Assembly (NCBI RefSeq): GCF_900107015.1
Contig: NZ_FNOI01000001.1
Coordinates: 870,501 to 934,500, forward strand
From: Litoreibacter albidus
GTDB taxonomy: Bacteria > Pseudomonadota > Alphaproteobacteria > Rhodobacterales > Rhodobacteraceae
Length of the DNA: 64,000 bases
Direction: 5' to 3'
The position numbers and the translations under genes were made by a program. The notes beneath the pieces were generated by a model. The model made no database searches. It saw only the letters and a program-made list of their open reading frames with translations, and was not told the DNA's origin. Numbering within the stretch: position 1 is the first letter of the stretch; the number at the start of each line of letters is the position of its first letter. Positions 25,946-35,531 of this stretch are shown one piece after another.

Positions 25946-26292
25946 TGCTCGAGTGGCTCACCTCCCTCTTCGCAGCCGCCCTGCCCCCGGCGATCGTGCC
26001 GGACTTCGACTTGAATAAGGACGTCTACCAGCAGGAGTTGCGCTTCACCCAAGCCGCCGAAGTGTGTGTGGAACCTTTGGGCGAAAGCTACACCGTGACG
26101 GCCACAAATTCAGATGGCGACGCGCAGGTTTTGCATTTCGCGGGCCAGACCCAAATCGAAGGTGCGCCGGTGGTGATAAAGCCCGTAAGCATCTGCCTAG
26201 ACAAACAAGCGCAAGACCCCTTGCGACTGACATTGCTCACATCCGCAGGGTATCCGGCCAAGTCCGGCACCCCTGTGATCGACATACGATAG
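25945..26292 (+). CDS. Unknown small protein within the ilv operon (2), possibly exported
   Basis: 115 residues. The ATG shares its first base with the previous stop (TGATG). The N terminus MLEWLTSLFAAALPPAIVPDF is hydrophobic and could be a signal or an anchor. The rest is predicted beta-rich with two cysteines (EVCVEPLGESY and SICLDKQ) that may form a disulfide, which suits an exported protein. Twenty bases after the stop ilvN begins. I cannot assign a function; the operon position suggests a link with branched-chain synthesis, but it may be incidental. Confidence 0.65.
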   Translation: MLEWLTSLFAAALPPAIVPDFDLNKDVYQQELRFTQAAEVCVEPLGESYTVTATNSDGDAQVLHFAGQTQIEGAPVVIKPVSICLDKQAQDPLRLTLLTSAGYPAKSGTPVIDIR

Positions 26293-26312
26293 AAGAAGAA
26301 AGAGAGACCGCC

Positions 26313-26876
26313 ATGCCCCCGCTGAAACTCAAAAAAGGCTCATCCAAGCACTCGGCCTATGACCTCAAAGACCCCAATGCGGATTATATCGAGCGTCACA
26401 CGCTGGCCTGCGTCGTCTCCAATGAAGCCGGTGTGCTGGCCCGTGTCATCGGGCTGTTCTCGGGGCGCGGCTACAACATCGAAAGCCTGACCGTGGCGGA
26501 GGTGGACCACGAAGGTCACCGCTCCCGCATCACGGTTGTGACCACGGGCACGCCCGCCGTGATCACGCAAATCAAGGCGCAGCTGGAGCGCATGGTCCCT
26601 GTCTACGACGTGCATGATTTGACAGAGGAAGGCGCCAGCGTGGAGCGCGAATTGGCGTTGTTCAAGGTCAAAGGCACAGGCAACGACCGGATCGAGGCCT
26701 TGCGGTTGGCTGAAATCTTCCGTGCCAATGTGGTGGATAGCACTCTTGAAAGCTTCATCTTTGAGATGACGGGGCATTCGGAAAAGATTGATGCCTTCGC
26801 GGAACTCATGCGCCCGCTCGGCTTGGTTGAGCAAGCCCGCACCGGTATCGCCGCCCTATCGCGCGGCAACGAATAA
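26313..26876 (+). CDS. ilvN: Acetolactate synthase small (regulatory) subunit
   Basis: 187 residues from the ATG at 26313 (the frame is open 250 bases further upstream, but that part is the preceding gene in another frame). An ACT domain runs from about residue 28 to 105 (TLACVVSNEAGVLARVIGLFSGRGYNIESLTV), followed by the C-terminal domain of the small subunit (REL.LFKVKG, SFIFEMTGHSEKIDAFAELMRPLG). It binds valine to inhibit the large subunit and increases its activity. Together with ilvB it completes the enzyme. Confidence 0.95.
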   Translation: MPPLKLKKGSSKHSAYDLKDPNADYIERHTLACVVSNEAGVLARVIGLFSGRGYNIESLTVAEVDHEGHRSRITVVTTGTPAVITQIKAQLERMVPVYDVHDLTEEGASVERELALFKVKGTGNDRIEALRLAEIFRANVVDSTLESFIFEMTGHSEKIDAFAELMRPLGLVEQARTGIAALSRGNE

Positions 26877-26883
26877 AACCCCA

Positions 26884-26924
26884 CGCCCCCGCCACCCGAG
26901 GCAGATCGGATCAAGGCGGGGGCG
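26884..26924. other. GC-rich inverted repeat after ilvN
   Basis: CGCCCCCGCC and GGCGGGGGCG form a ten-pair stem with a 21-base loop, directly after ilvN. A further CCCCACCA/TGGTGGGG pair follows. No T-run is present. Probably ends or protects the ilv transcript in the gap before the convergent EF-hand gene. Confidence 0.4.
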
Positions 26925-26971
26925 CAGGTCCGCCCCACCACGCACAGGCAGCGCATGGTGGGGGAATTATA

Positions 26972-27211
26972 TTAGGCCTCTGGGATCAGGCCGCCTTCTG
27001 TTGCTGCGGTCAGCTCTTCCTCGTCGACCACGCCGTCACCATTGGTGTCGACTGCGCCAAAGCCTTCTTCAGACAGGGTTGGGTACACTGCCAGCATCTC
27101 TGTGAAGGACACAACGCCGTCGCCGTCTGTGTCCAAGTCTGCGACAGCGGCGGATGCCATTGCTGTGCCCATTACAGTTGCTGTTGTCAGTGCAATAAGA
27201 GCGGTTTTCAT
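26972..27211 (-). CDS. Small exported EF-hand protein
   Basis: 79 residues from the ATG at 27211, which has a GGAGAG site. An N-terminal signal peptide (ALIALTTATVMGTAMASAAVA) is followed by two EF-hand loops, DTDGDGVVSFTE and DTNGDGVVDEEE, each with the calcium ligands in place. It is probably a periplasmic calcium-binding protein; the size leaves room for nothing but one EF-hand pair. It faces ilvN. No neighbour suggests a partner. Confidence 0.88.
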   Translation of the reverse strand: MKTALIALTTATVMGTAMASAAVADLDTDGDGVVSFTEMLAVYPTLSEEGFGAVDTNGDGVVDEEELTAATEGGLIPEA

Positions 27212-27500
27212 AGAACTCTCTCCATTTAGTCGTTTCAAGGTTTGGCCCGTATCAGGACCGAGCCACCGCGTTGGTGATCTCGAGAAGAGTGATGCACCGG
27301 ACGATGTCGGGATGGCAGCCACTTCGATTAATTCCCCTAAATCAGGCAGCTACCTGCCGCTCGCGTTCATTTTCGCAGGCGTCAGATCGCCGAAAAAGGA
27401 ACCGCGCGCTGCTTCGGCGGGAACCTTCCTAGCGCGATGCGCGGTTTCGGCAGGAAGTTGAACATTTGGGGTGAAATGCGGCTTGAGGCGTCCGACAAAG
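27212..27500. other. Gap upstream of the EF-hand gene
   Basis: Part of a 446-base stretch without a gene between the EF-hand protein and nrdJ. It should hold the promoter of the EF-hand gene on the minus strand. I see no RNA gene, no repeat and no clear operator in it; only a small GGCAG/CTGCC hairpin near 27341 is visible. Confidence 0.4.
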
Positions 27501-27527
27501 AAAAAGGCCCCTTCCAAAGAAGGGGCC
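27501..27527 (-). terminator. Terminator of nrdJ
   Basis: Read on the minus strand, GGCCCCTT / AAGGGGCC with loop CTTTGG forms an eight-pair stem that is followed by a run of five T. It lies 130 bases after the nrdJ stop; a GC-rich hairpin also lies directly after the stop codon. Confidence 0.85.
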
Positions 27528-27657
27528 GAGGTTCACTGATCAGGCTCGTAATTATACCGCTCTAGTTTTTTTGCCTGCGGCCTGATCTGCGTCAGGGGCG
27601 AGCGCACCCGCCCCGGAACCCGAGCGCCGCCCCGCAGGGGCAGCGCCGGTATCTTGT

Positions 27658-30600
27658 TTAGCTACAGCCCGATGTGCCGCCGCAGGTGTTGCACTTCATG
27701 CAGGTGCCGTTGCGCACCAACGTGTAGTTGCCGCACTCGCCGCAGGCCTCGCCCTCGTAGCCTTGCATTTTGGCCTTGCTGCGCGCGTCCAGCGACAGCG
27801 AGCCGCTTGCCATTGCTGTGGTCGACGCGGAGGTCTCTGGCACCAGCGTCTGCAACGCGGTGACCGGATCACTGACCGCGCCCAATGTGGTGCCGCCCAT
27901 CGCCGCCATGCCACCTTGCAGAACCTTCAGCTCTTGCGGCACGCGCTTGCGCAGGTAACCGGTGGAGCTGATCTGCTTGAGCACTTCCAAAGATTTCGAC
28001 GCTGCTGTCTCCGACAGGTTGTCGATGTTTTGCAGGCCCTCTTCCTCGCCGCGACCAAGGTCGTCGAATGTGGCGCCCGTTGGCTTCACGTGGGCCAGAT
28101 CGGTGCGGTCCAGATAGGACACGGCCAATTCGCGGAAGATGTAGTCAAGGATCGACGTGGCGTTCTTGATGCTGTCGTTGCCCTGAACCATGCCTGCTGG
28201 CTCGAACTTGGTGAAGGTGAAGGCGTCCACGAACTCCTCCAGCGGCACGCCGTATTGCAGACCAACGGACACCGCGATGGCGAAGTTGTTCATCATGGCG
28301 CGGAAGCCTGCACCTTCTTTGTGCATGTCGATGAAGATTTCGCCCAGCTGCCCGTCTTGGTACTCGCCCGTGCGCAGGTACACCTTGTGCCCGCCAACGA
28401 CGGCCTTTTGGGTGTAGCCCTTGCGGCGCTCCGGCATCTTGGTGCGCGCGGTGGCTTTCTCGACCTCGCGGATGATGATCTTTTCGATCACCTTCTCGGC
28501 CAAGACTGCTGCCTTCTCCTCGTTGGAGCCGCTTTCCAAAATCTCGGCGGCTTCGTCGTCATCCTCGACCAGTGCAGCGGCCAGAGGTTGCGACAGCTTG
28601 GAGCCGTCACGGTAGAGCGCGTTCGCCTTGATGCCCAAGGACCAAGACAGCTCATACGCTTTCTGGCAGTCCTCGATGTTGGCGTCGTTCGGCATGTTGA
28701 TCGTCTTGGAGATCGCGCCGGAGATGAACGATTGCGCCGCTGCCATCATGTAGATGTGGCTGTCGACGGACAAGAAACGCTTGCCTTTCTTACCGCACGG
28801 GTTGGCGCAGTCGAACACTTTGTAGTGCTCTTCTTTCAGGTGCGGCGCGTTTTCCAGCGTCATCGTCCCGCATACGTGGTCGTTGGCGGCCTCGATCTGC
28901 TCTTTGCTGAAGCCAAGGTGGCGCAGCATGTCGAAGCTTGGGTTGTTCAGCTCGGCAGCTGGGATGCCCAACGTGCCTGTGCAAAATTCTTCGCCCAAGG
29001 TCCACTGGTTGAACACAAAGCGGATGTCGAACGCGGATGGCAGCGCGGCTTCGATCTTGGCCAACTCGGCCTCGCCGAACCCGTGACCAACAAGCGAGGT
29101 GTGGTTGATGCCAGGGGCGTTGCCGATGGTGCCGTGACCCACTGCGTAAGACACGATCTCTTCGATCTGATTGCTGGCGTAGCCGAGGTTTTCCAGCGCC
29201 CCTGTCACACCACGGTTGATGATCTTGAAGTAACCGCCACCGGCCAGCTTCTTGAACTTCACCAGCGCGAAGTCAGGCTCGATCCCTGTGGTGTCGCAGT
29301 CCATGACCAGACCAATGGTGCCGGTCGGCGCAATCACGGTGGATTGCGCGTTGCGGTAGCCGTGCTTCTCGCCCAGCTCCAGTGCTTCGTCCCATGCGGC
29401 CATCGCAAGGCCGATCAGGTCTTGGTCAGGACAGTTGGCGTGGTCCAGCGCCAGCGGCTTGATGTCCAGCTTCTCGTAGCCTTCCTCGTTGCCGTGCGCC
29501 GCACTGCGGTGATTACGGATAACCTTGAGCATATGCTTGGAGTTTTTAGCGTAGCCCGGGAACGGGCCCAACTCTTTGGCGATCTCGGCGGAGGTTGCGT
29601 AAGCCACGCCCGTCATCAGCGCCGTCAGGGCGCCACACATCGCGCGGCCCTCTTTACTGTCGTAGCCGTACCCCATGTTCATCAGCAAGCCGCCGATGTT
29701 CGCATAGCCCAGACCCAACGTGCGGAAGTCATAAGAACGTTGCGCGATTTCCTTGGACGGGAACTGCGCCATGGTGACGGAGATTTCCAGTGTCAGTGTC
29801 CAAAGACGGCTGGCGTGCATGTAAAGCTCCGCATCGAACTTGCGGCCTTTTTGGTAGGTCAGCAGGTTCATCGACGCGAGGTTACAGGCGGTGTCATCCA
29901 AGAACATGTATTCGGAGCACGGGTTGGAGCCGCGGATTTCGCCGTCTTCGGGGCATGTGTGCCACGCGTTAACGGTGTCGTGGTACTGGATGCCCGGATC
30001 CGCGCAGGCCCAGGCCGCATGGCCCACTTGCTCCCACAGGTCGCGGGCTTTGATGGTTTTGCTGACTTTGTTGTCTTTGCGGTTGATCAGATCCCAATCC
30101 GCATCGGCCTCAACGGCCTTCAGGAAGGCGTCCGTGACGCGGATGGAGTTATTGGAGTTCTGGCCGGAGACAGAGTTGTAGGCTTCCGAGTCCCAATCCG
30201 TGTCGTAGACGGGGAACTCGATGGATGTGTAGCCTTGGCGCGCGTAATCCAGCACGCGTTTGACGTAGGTTTCTGGGATCGCAACTTTCTTGGCGTCGCG
30301 GATCGCCTCTTTCAACTGATCGTTGGTTTTTGGATCAACGGCGTCTTCGATCTTGCCGTCCCAGCCCTTGATCGCTTGGAAGATCACGTTCAGTTTCTGC
30401 TCGTGCATCTTGGAGCCTGCAACGATGGACGCCACTTTTTGCTCTTCAAGAACCTTCCAGTTGATGAATTCCTCGATATCAGGGTGATCCGCATCAACGA
30501 TGACCATCTTCGCCGCGCGGCGTGTTGTGCCGCCCGATTTGATCGCACCAGCAGCGCGGTCACCGATCTTCAGGAACCCCATAAGCCCAGAGGACTTGCC

Positions 30601-31344
30601 GCCGCCTGACAGGCTCTCTCCGGCTGCACGCAACGAGGAGAAGTTGGTGCCCGTGCCGGAGCCGTATTTGAACAGACGGGCTTCGCGGACCCACAGGTCC
30701 ATGATGCCGCCGTCGTTCACCAGATCATCGGAAACCGACTGGATAAAGCAGGCGTGTGGCTGCGGGTGCTCGTAGGACGAGGTGGATTTCGTCAGAACGC
30801 CGGTTTTGTAGTCAACGTAGTGGTGGCCTTGGGCCGGACCGTCGATCCCGTAGGCCCAGTGCAGGCCGGTGTTGAACCACTGCGGGGAGTTCGGCGCGGC
30901 CATCTGTTTGGCCAACATCACGCGCATTTCGTCGAAATATGCAGACGCGTCGGCCTCGGTGGTGAAGTAGCCACCTTTCCAGCCCCAGTAACACCACGCA
31001 CCGGCCAAGCGGTCGAACACCTGCTTGGACGAGGTCTCACCGCTAAAGCGCTGATCTTCGGGCAATTTGTTCAAAGCGGCTTCATCGGGCACGGAGCGCC
31101 ACAGGAACTCTGGCACGCCTTTCTCTTTCACGCGTTTGGTCGCCGCAGGAACGCCTGCTTTGCGGAAGTATTTCTGCGCGATCACGTCGGAGGCGACCTG
31201 GCTCCACGTGGCAGGTACTTCCACGTTGTCGAGCTTGAAGACGATCGTCCCGTCAGGGTTGCGAATCTCGGACATAGTCGTGGTGAATTCCAGCGCCGCG
31301 TAGGCGTCTTGTCCGGCTTTCGTAAGCTTGCGGTCGATCTTCAT
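27658..31344 (-). CDS. nrdJ: Vitamin B12-dependent ribonucleotide reductase (class II)
   Basis: 1228 residues, the alphaproteobacterial long form of class II ribonucleotide reductase. It reduces ribonucleotides with adenosylcobalamin and needs no oxygen. Visible are [14 protein letters not shown] near the N terminus, [21 protein letters not shown] with the active-site cysteine, the loop around [20 protein letters not shown], and a C-terminal zinc-ribbon-like tail with CGECGNY and [14 protein letters not shown] that recharges the active site. No class I nrdAB genes are in the window. If NrdJ is the only reductase, growth depends on B12. The upstream gap holds a possible NrdR box and two DnaA boxes. 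Confidence 0.97.
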   Translation of the reverse strand: MKIDRKLTKAGQDAYAALEFTTTMSEIRNPDGTIVFKLDNVEVPATWSQVASDVIAQKYFRKAGVPAATKRVKEKGVPEFLWRSVPDEAALNKLPEDQRFSGETSSKQVFDRLAGAWCYWGWKGGYFTTEADASAYFDEMRVMLAKQMAAPNSPQWFNTGLHWAYGIDGPAQGHHYVDYKTGVLTKSTSSYEHPQPHACFIQSVSDDLVNDGGIMDLWVREARLFKYGSGTGTNFSSLRAAGESLSGGGKSSGLMGFLKIGDRAAGAIKSGGTTRRAAKMVIVDADHPDIEEFINWKVLEEQKVASIVAGSKMHEQKLNVIFQAIKGWDGKIEDAVDPKTNDQLKEAIRDAKKVAIPETYVKRVLDYARQGYTSIEFPVYDTDWDSEAYNSVSGQNSNNSIRVTDAFLKAVEADADWDLINRKDNKVSKTIKARDLWEQVGHAAWACADPGIQYHDTVNAWHTCPEDGEIRGSNPCSEYMFLDDTACNLASMNLLTYQKGRKFDAELYMHASRLWTLTLEISVTMAQFPSKEIAQRSYDFRTLGLGYANIGGLLMNMGYGYDSKEGRAMCGALTALMTGVAYATSAEIAKELGPFPGYAKNSKHMLKVIRNHRSAAHGNEEGYEKLDIKPLALDHANCPDQDLIGLAMAAWDEALELGEKHGYRNAQSTVIAPTGTIGLVMDCDTTGIEPDFALVKFKKLAGGGYFKIINRGVTGALENLGYASNQIEEIVSYAVGHGTIGNAPGINHTSLVGHGFGEAELAKIEAALPSAFDIRFVFNQWTLGEEFCTGTLGIPAAELNNPSFDMLRHLGFSKEQIEAANDHVCGTMTLENAPHLKEEHYKVFDCANPCGKKGKRFLSVDSHIYMMAAAQSFISGAISKTINMPNDANIEDCQKAYELSWSLGIKANALYRDGSKLSQPLAAALVEDDDEAAEILESGSNEEKAAVLAEKVIEKIIIREVEKATARTKMPERRKGYTQKAVVGGHKVYLRTGEYQDGQLGEIFIDMHKEGAGFRAMMNNFAIAVSVGLQYGVPLEEFVDAFTFTKFEPAGMVQGNDSIKNATSILDYIFRELAVSYLDRTDLAHVKPTGATFDDLGRGEEEGLQNIDNLSETAASKSLEVLKQISSTGYLRKRVPQELKVLQGGMAAMGGTTLGAVSDPVTALQTLVPETSASTTAMASGSLSLDARSKAKMQGYEGEACGECGNYTLVRNGTCMKCNTCGGTSGCS

Positions 31345-31520
31345 TCGTCTTTTCCCCGAATCCCAGGCGCAATGAGTGCGCGTGCTAATATCTGTGTGAC
31401 CTGCCTCATGCGGGTCGTGATGTTCGTTTTCGACAAAGCTTCATCCGTCCCCTGCCGTGGCAAGGGTGCGCGCGATTAACGCTGCTGTGTGAGTAGTCCC
31501 CATCGTGCCGTATCTGCGCG

Positions 31521-31536
31521 CCACTATATGTGGTGG
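31521..31536. promoter_or_regulatory. NrdR-like box upstream of nrdJ
   Basis: CCACTATATGTGGTGG agrees with the NrdR-box consensus (ACACWATATATWGTGT) at 12 of 16 positions and lies 177 bases before the nrdJ start. NrdR represses reductase genes when ATP or dATP binds it. NrdR boxes usually occur in pairs about three helical turns apart; a second good copy was not found. Confidence 0.4.
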
Positions 31537-31750
31537 CTTATGCGTCGGCTTGTACTAACTGACGTATCTGGACGGGTTTGGTCAACGGATTTTTTAGCGA
31601 AATTCCGTACAAAATTTGGTTGACCGGATGTCGCTCAGATGCGCCCCGATTCCCGACTTCTTGGTGTACGGATTTAGTGCACAGGTGGTCCAAACGGAAA
31701 AACCAAGGCAATCGGGCGGGTTACATCATCAAGCTGTAGGGTTAAGTGAA

Positions 31751-31771
31751 CTATCCACAGGCTTATCCACA
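31751..31771. promoter_or_regulatory. Two adjacent DnaA boxes
   Basis: CTATCCACA (31751-31759) and TTATCCACA (31763-31771) lie in direct order 12 bases apart. The second is the perfect DnaA-box consensus and the first differs at one base. They lie about 400 bases upstream of nrdJ. DnaA is known to regulate ribonucleotide reductase in Escherichia coli; here a regulatory or titration role is inferred. Confidence 0.5.
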
Positions 31772-31985
31772 GCGCACCACTCGCCGACAACTACATCTTG
31801 CGTAAAATCTAGGCGATTCAGGCTACATGTAGGAAAAGTGCCGCCTATGGCCAATATGCCACCCTTCACACAACCGGACCAACGCCACAGATTCGTCGCG
31901 TAAGAGCGTGAAGCGCTTGTTTCTCGGACTTGTCTATCATTTGGTATGGGAGGGTTTGGTGCCACCGCGTTGCGGTGGTTAAAGA

Positions 31986-32062
<77 letters not shown>

Positions 32063-32108
32063 ACTATCTTGTGCGCTTCCTAACGCCAGTAATCGGGATT
32101 GAAAAGCC

Positions 32109-32594
32109 CTAACCGCAGGGCCAATGCGCTTCATTTTGATTAAACGTCGAATGTCTAAGAATATCGCCCTCTGAGATGCCAAATTCTTTGGCCAGACCGC
32201 CATTAATTTCCAAAACATGGGTCAATTCGGGGCCGCCATAGAGCGGAGATTCGTCCAATGGAATCGCATCGGCGTGAATTTTGGCAATCTTGCCCGCCTG
32301 ATCGACGAAGATGATGTCGAGGGGAATCAGCGTGTTTCGCATCCAGAACGACAATGGCTGTGGTTTGTCGTAGACGAACAACATGCCGGACAGTTTTGCC
32401 AAGCTCTCGCGGTTCATCAAGCCCAACGCGCGCTCTCGCGCATCGTCGGCGATCTCTACCCGAAAGGTTATAGATCCAAAGTTACCTTTGACGCTGACGC
32501 GGTCTGGCGTGCAGGTGTCGGCATGGCCGGCGCTCGCGCTTAGAAAACCAGCGCAGAGCCCGATCGCACAGCGCTTAGCTGTGGTTGACGGCAT
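32109..32594 (-). CDS. DUF192 family exported protein
   Basis: 161 residues from the ATG at 32594; longer starts exist in the frame but would run through the neighbour. A signal peptide (AKRCAIGLCAGFLSASAGHA) is followed by the DUF192 core: FRVEIADDARERALGLMNRESL, GMLFVYDKPQPLSFWMRNTLIPLDIIFVD and HVLEINGGLAKEFGI. The function of this widespread family is not established. The start lies inside the end of the cold-shock gene (20-base overlap), so the two are probably cotranscribed. Confidence 0.9.
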   Translation of the reverse strand: MPSTTAKRCAIGLCAGFLSASAGHADTCTPDRVSVKGNFGSITFRVEIADDARERALGLMNRESLAKLSGMLFVYDKPQPLSFWMRNTLIPLDIIFVDQAGKIAKIHADAIPLDESPLYGGPELTHVLEINGGLAKEFGISEGDILRHSTFNQNEAHWPCG

Positions 32595-33147
32595 AATCCC
32601 ATGCCTGAACTTCTGCAGCCATCTTGCCGCGCTCACCTTCGACGACGCGCAGGCAAACAGCCTCCCCCGCCAGAAGGTCGGCAAGGCCGCACCGGTGAAG
32701 AACTTCGATGTGCAAAAAGATGTCTTCGCTTGATCCATAGGAATTGGCAAAGCCGAAGCCCTTGCCCTTGTCAAACCATTTCACCCGCGCAGGGATCAAG
32801 GCGACCTCTTGTAGGTTCGCAGTGATCTTGACCGCGCCCTCCTCGTCGCCATCCAAAACTGGTGGGGAAATTGTCAGCACTTCGATCGCTTGCAGCCCGC
32901 GTTCGGTTTCCTGTACCCGCAGCTCTACTTTGCTCGCGTCCGCAACAGAGCCTTGGCCAAAGTTCCGCAGAACATTGGCATGGAGCAAGATGTCGGGGCC
33001 GCCGTCGTCCGCGACAACAAAACCGAAGCCCTTAACCGCGTCGAACCATTTTACTTGACCAGTCACGAACAGTGTCGTGTCGGCTACTTCATTGTTTTGC
33101 GTCATCCATATTGCGTCAAATTTATCAACGCCTCCAAGACTACCCAT
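32575..33147 (-). CDS. Cold-shock protein with two CSD domains
   Basis: 190 residues with two cold-shock domains, about residues 26-92 and 118-184. Each has the RNA-binding motifs: GQVKWFDAVKGFGFV with DILLH in the first, and ARVKWFDKGKGFGFA with DIFLH in the second. An acidic linker joins them. Two-domain CSD proteins are typical of alphaproteobacteria and bind single-stranded nucleic acid. I chose the ATG at 33147, which has an AGGGG site before it; an in-frame ATG at 33105 also exists. Its stop overlaps the DUF192 gene. A CTCACA-T-TGTGAG inverted repeat lies upstream at 33181-33193. Confidence 0.93.
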   Translation of the reverse strand: MGSLGGVDKFDAIWMTQNNEVADTTLFVTGQVKWFDAVKGFGFVVADDGGPDILLHANVLRNFGQGSVADASKVELRVQETERGLQAIEVLTISPPVLDGDEEGAVKITANLQEVALIPARVKWFDKGKGFGFANSYGSSEDIFLHIEVLHRCGLADLLAGEAVCLRVVEGERGKMAAEVQAWDYAVNHS

Positions 33148-33265
33148 GGAGTACCCCTAACTACTATTGGTCTCCACGATCTCACATTGTGAGGTTTCAA
33201 GATAGGTAAGGGTTTCCTGCCCTCAAAGCTTACGTGTACGTAAATTATCGTTACGTTTGGCTAAG

Positions 33266-33877
33266 TTACGGGCTTAGCCTTGTGAGAACCCAAGTCTCAT
33301 TTTCGGCCGCGCGTGTCCACCGAAAACGGTCATGAAGGCGCGCAGCACCGTCTGCCCAGAACTCGATCTCTACGGGCGTAATTCTGAAACCACCCCAAAA
33401 TGGCGGCCGATCAGGCTGTAAGCCTTTCAATGCAGTTACTTTTGCGACTTCCGCCATCAACGCGCCGCGTGACGACAAAGGCTGCGATTGTTTAGATGCC
33501 CATGCGCCCAAGCGGCTTTTGAGCGAGCGGGATTGATAATACTCGTCCGCCTTTGGGCCGTTTTCGCGTGTGACTGTGCCGCGCACGCGAATCTGGCGAC
33601 GCAATGACTTCCAGTGCATGACGAAGGCCGCCGTCTGGCTGCTGTCGATTTCGCGGGCCTTGGCACTCTCGTAGTTAGTATAGAAGACGAAAGCGTCGTC
33701 CTCGATATCTTTCAAGAGAACCATCCGCGCATTCGGCATGCCATCGCTGTCGACCGTCGCCAAGGCGATGGCGTTCGGATCATTCGGTTCCGTTTTCTCG
33801 GCCTCTGCCAACCATTGTCTGGAAATCTCAAACGGGTCTTCGCCCGCGAATATTCCTGCTCTGTCTGTCATCTGCAC
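33266..33877 (-). CDS. pdxH: Pyridoxamine 5'-phosphate oxidase
   Basis: 203 residues. Family marks are [40 protein letters not shown] near the N terminus, the FMN and substrate contacts in [11 protein letters not shown] and the C-terminal [29 protein letters not shown]. PdxH oxidises pyridoxine or pyridoxamine phosphate to pyridoxal phosphate with FMN and oxygen. It is divergent from fabI, with a 24-bp near-palindrome between them, and is followed on its strand by the cold-shock gene. Confidence 0.95.
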   Translation of the reverse strand: MQMTDRAGIFAGEDPFEISRQWLAEAEKTEPNDPNAIALATVDSDGMPNARMVLLKDIEDDAFVFYTNYESAKAREIDSSQTAAFVMHWKSLRRQIRVRGTVTRENGPKADEYYQSRSLKSRLGAWASKQSQPLSSRGALMAEVAKVTALKGLQPDRPPFWGGFRITPVEIEFWADGAARLHDRFRWTRAAENETWVLTRLSP

Positions 33878-33943
33878 TGTCCCACTCGTTTTGCGTCCCC
33901 CTTATTGCCCAGTTTTTCTTGGCTCAACAGTTACGTCACGTGC

Positions 33944-33967
33944 TTTTTTTACCAATTGGCAAAAAAA
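33944..33967. promoter_or_regulatory. 24-bp near-perfect palindrome between pdxH and fabI
   Basis: TTTTTTT-A-CCAATTGG-C-AAAAAAA: symmetric over 24 bases except for one mismatched pair (33951/33960). It lies in the divergent promoter region, 67 bases from pdxH and 127 from fabI. Operator for an unknown regulator is the likeliest role. The AT-rich arms make an RNA terminator less likely. Confidence 0.5.
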
Positions 33968-34094
33968 TTACAGGTCTCGGCAATCATGGGCAGGCGTAAT
34001 GTGATCTCATACGTTGGTGCAGCGTGACTTGTGGCAGCGATTGCTTTGGCATAAACCGAGCTAATTAAAACAAGAAGTGGCCTTGGGGGACAAG

Positions 34095-34898
34095 ATGTCA
34101 AATGGATTAATGGCAGGCAAACGCGGTCTGATTATGGGGGTGGCAAACGACAAGTCCATCGCTTGGGGAATTGCGAAAGCCTGTGCGGACCAAGGTGCGG
34201 AGATTGCGTTCTCCTATCAGGGCGACGCATTGCTGAAACGGGTTCGACCCTTGGCTGACAGCATCGGGGCCAAGCATGTGCTGCCTTGCGACGTTGGTGA
34301 CGGCGCGTCGATCGACGCACTTTTCGAAACCTTGAAGGAAGACTGGGGCACGCTGGACTTCGTGGTCCACGCCATCGGGTTCTCCGACAAGAACGAATTG
34401 CGCGGCCGCTATGTAGACACCAGCCCCGACAACTTCCGTATGTCGATGGATATATCTGTCTATTCCTTCACAGCCGTAGCGCAGCGCGCAGAGAAGATGA
34501 TGACCAACGGCGGCTCGCTCCTGACGCTCACCTACTACGGTGCAGAGAAAGTCATGCCGCACTACAACGTCATGGGCGTTGCCAAGGCCGCACTGGAAGC
34601 CTCGGTCAAGTATATGGCCGAAGATCTGGGCAAGCAGGACATCCGCGTGAACGCGATTTCGGCGGGCACCATCAAAACGCTGGCCGCATCCGGCATCGGC
34701 GACTTCCGCTACATTATGAAGTGGAACGAGTACAACTCGCCGCTGCGCCGCACCGTGACACAAGAAGAAGTGGGCAAATCCGCGCTCTACCTTCTGTCGG
34801 ACCTTAGCTCCGCAGTGACGGGTGAAGTCCACCACGTGGACGCGGGCTACCATGTCGTTGGCATGAAGGCCGTGGATGCGCCTGACATCGAGAAGTGA
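34095..34898 (+). CDS. fabI: Enoyl-[acyl-carrier-protein] reductase (NADH), FabI
   Basis: 267 residues from the ATG at 34095 (a GGGGGAC site precedes it; six more residues are possible upstream). Short-chain dehydrogenase fold with GLIMGVANDKSIAWGIAKA, the nucleotide-binding start, CDVGDGASIDALF, and the active-site region LTYYGAEKVMPHYNVMGVAKAALEAS with the catalytic Tyr and Lys. It catalyses the last step of each fatty-acid elongation round. The enzyme is the target of triclosan in other species. A LysE-type exporter gene follows after seven bases. Confidence 0.95.
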   Translation: MSNGLMAGKRGLIMGVANDKSIAWGIAKACADQGAEIAFSYQGDALLKRVRPLADSIGAKHVLPCDVGDGASIDALFETLKEDWGTLDFVVHAIGFSDKNELRGRYVDTSPDNFRMSMDISVYSFTAVAQRAEKMMTNGGSLLTLTYYGAEKVMPHYNVMGVAKAALEASVKYMAEDLGKQDIRVNAISAGTIKTLAASGIGDFRYIMKWNEYNSPLRRTVTQEEVGKSALYLLSDLSSAVTGEVHHVDAGYHVVGMKAVDAPDIEK

Positions 34899-34905
34899 TG
34901 CCTAG

Positions 34906-35520
34906 ATGACCCTGTCCGCATTTCTTGCAATCTGGCTGCTGCACCTGTTCGCCGCCATCAGCCCCGGCCCTTCGGTGTTGATGTCAGCGCGGGTCGGCGT
35001 CTTGCAGGGCATGCGCGCGGGGGTATTTGTGGCGTTGGGTCTTGGCGTCAGCGCCGTGATCTGGGCCGCTGCCGCGTTGTTCGGGCTGGCTTTGGTGTTC
35101 GAGGCCGCGCCCGCCCTGCTTTGGGCGCTCAAGATTTTGGGCGGGCTTTATCTGGTGCGCATGGGCTGGCTGATGTGGCGTAGCGCGGACACGCCGCTCG
35201 ACGCCGCCGAGGCCGTCACCCTGCCCCGCAGCGATCTGTCGGCCTTCCGCCTCGGCATGATCACCCAACTCGCCAATCCAAAGCCCGCCATCTTGTTCAG
35301 TGCGATCTTCCTAGGCACCGTGCCACAAACCGCGCCTGCGTGGATTTACGGCGCGATCCTCGCCGTGGTCTTCGCGAATGAGGTCATATGGAATACCATC
35401 GTTGCACGGCTGTTTTCCTTTGATCGCAGCCGCAAAGCCTATCTTGGCCTTAAATCCCGCTTGGACCGCTGTTTCGGCGGCCTTCTTGCCCTTCTTGGCG
35501 TAAAAATCGCCGCCACTTAA
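34906..35520 (+). CDS. LysE/RhtB family amino-acid exporter
   Basis: 204 residues with five to six membrane helices. The family start [33 protein letters not shown] and the [18 protein letters not shown] region identify a LysE/RhtB exporter; the substrate cannot be told. It follows fabI closely and its stop overlaps a possible ATG at 35520, so it is part of the fabI-lysE-gpt run. Confidence 0.9.
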   Translation: MTLSAFLAIWLLHLFAAISPGPSVLMSARVGVLQGMRAGVFVALGLGVSAVIWAAAALFGLALVFEAAPALLWALKILGGLYLVRMGWLMWRSADTPLDAAEAVTLPRSDLSAFRLGMITQLANPKPAILFSAIFLGTVPQTAPAWIYGAILAVVFANEVIWNTIVARLFSFDRSRKAYLGLKSRLDRCFGGLLALLGVKIAAT

Positions 35521-35531
35521 TGGAGCCTAAA

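Larger units (their letters stand above)
31345..31985. other. 641-base regulatory gap upstream of nrdJ
   Basis: No gene is supported in this stretch between nrdJ and tRNA-Pro. Open frames here lack ribosome-binding sites and typical codon use. It holds a NrdR-like box (31521-31536) and two DnaA boxes (31751-31759 and 31763-31771). No cobalamin riboswitch could be recognised on the minus strand. Confidence 0.5.

Noticed and set aside
27763-30609. 948-codon open frame on the plus strand
   Set aside because: It lies wholly opposite nrdJ, has no recognisable domain and is the mirror of a long GC-rich gene.
31729-31965. 78-codon minus-strand frame next to tRNA-Pro
   Set aside because: No ribosome-binding site, no domain, and it contains the DnaA boxes.
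31345-31985. Possible chromosomal origin because of DnaA boxes
   Set aside because: Only two boxes, no AT-rich unwinding region and no dnaA, gidA/mnmG, parAB or hemE genes nearby. A regulatory role is more likely.
31345-31985. Cobalamin riboswitch upstream of nrdJ
   Set aside because: The B12-box and core helices could not be recognised on the minus strand, although nrdJ uses B12.
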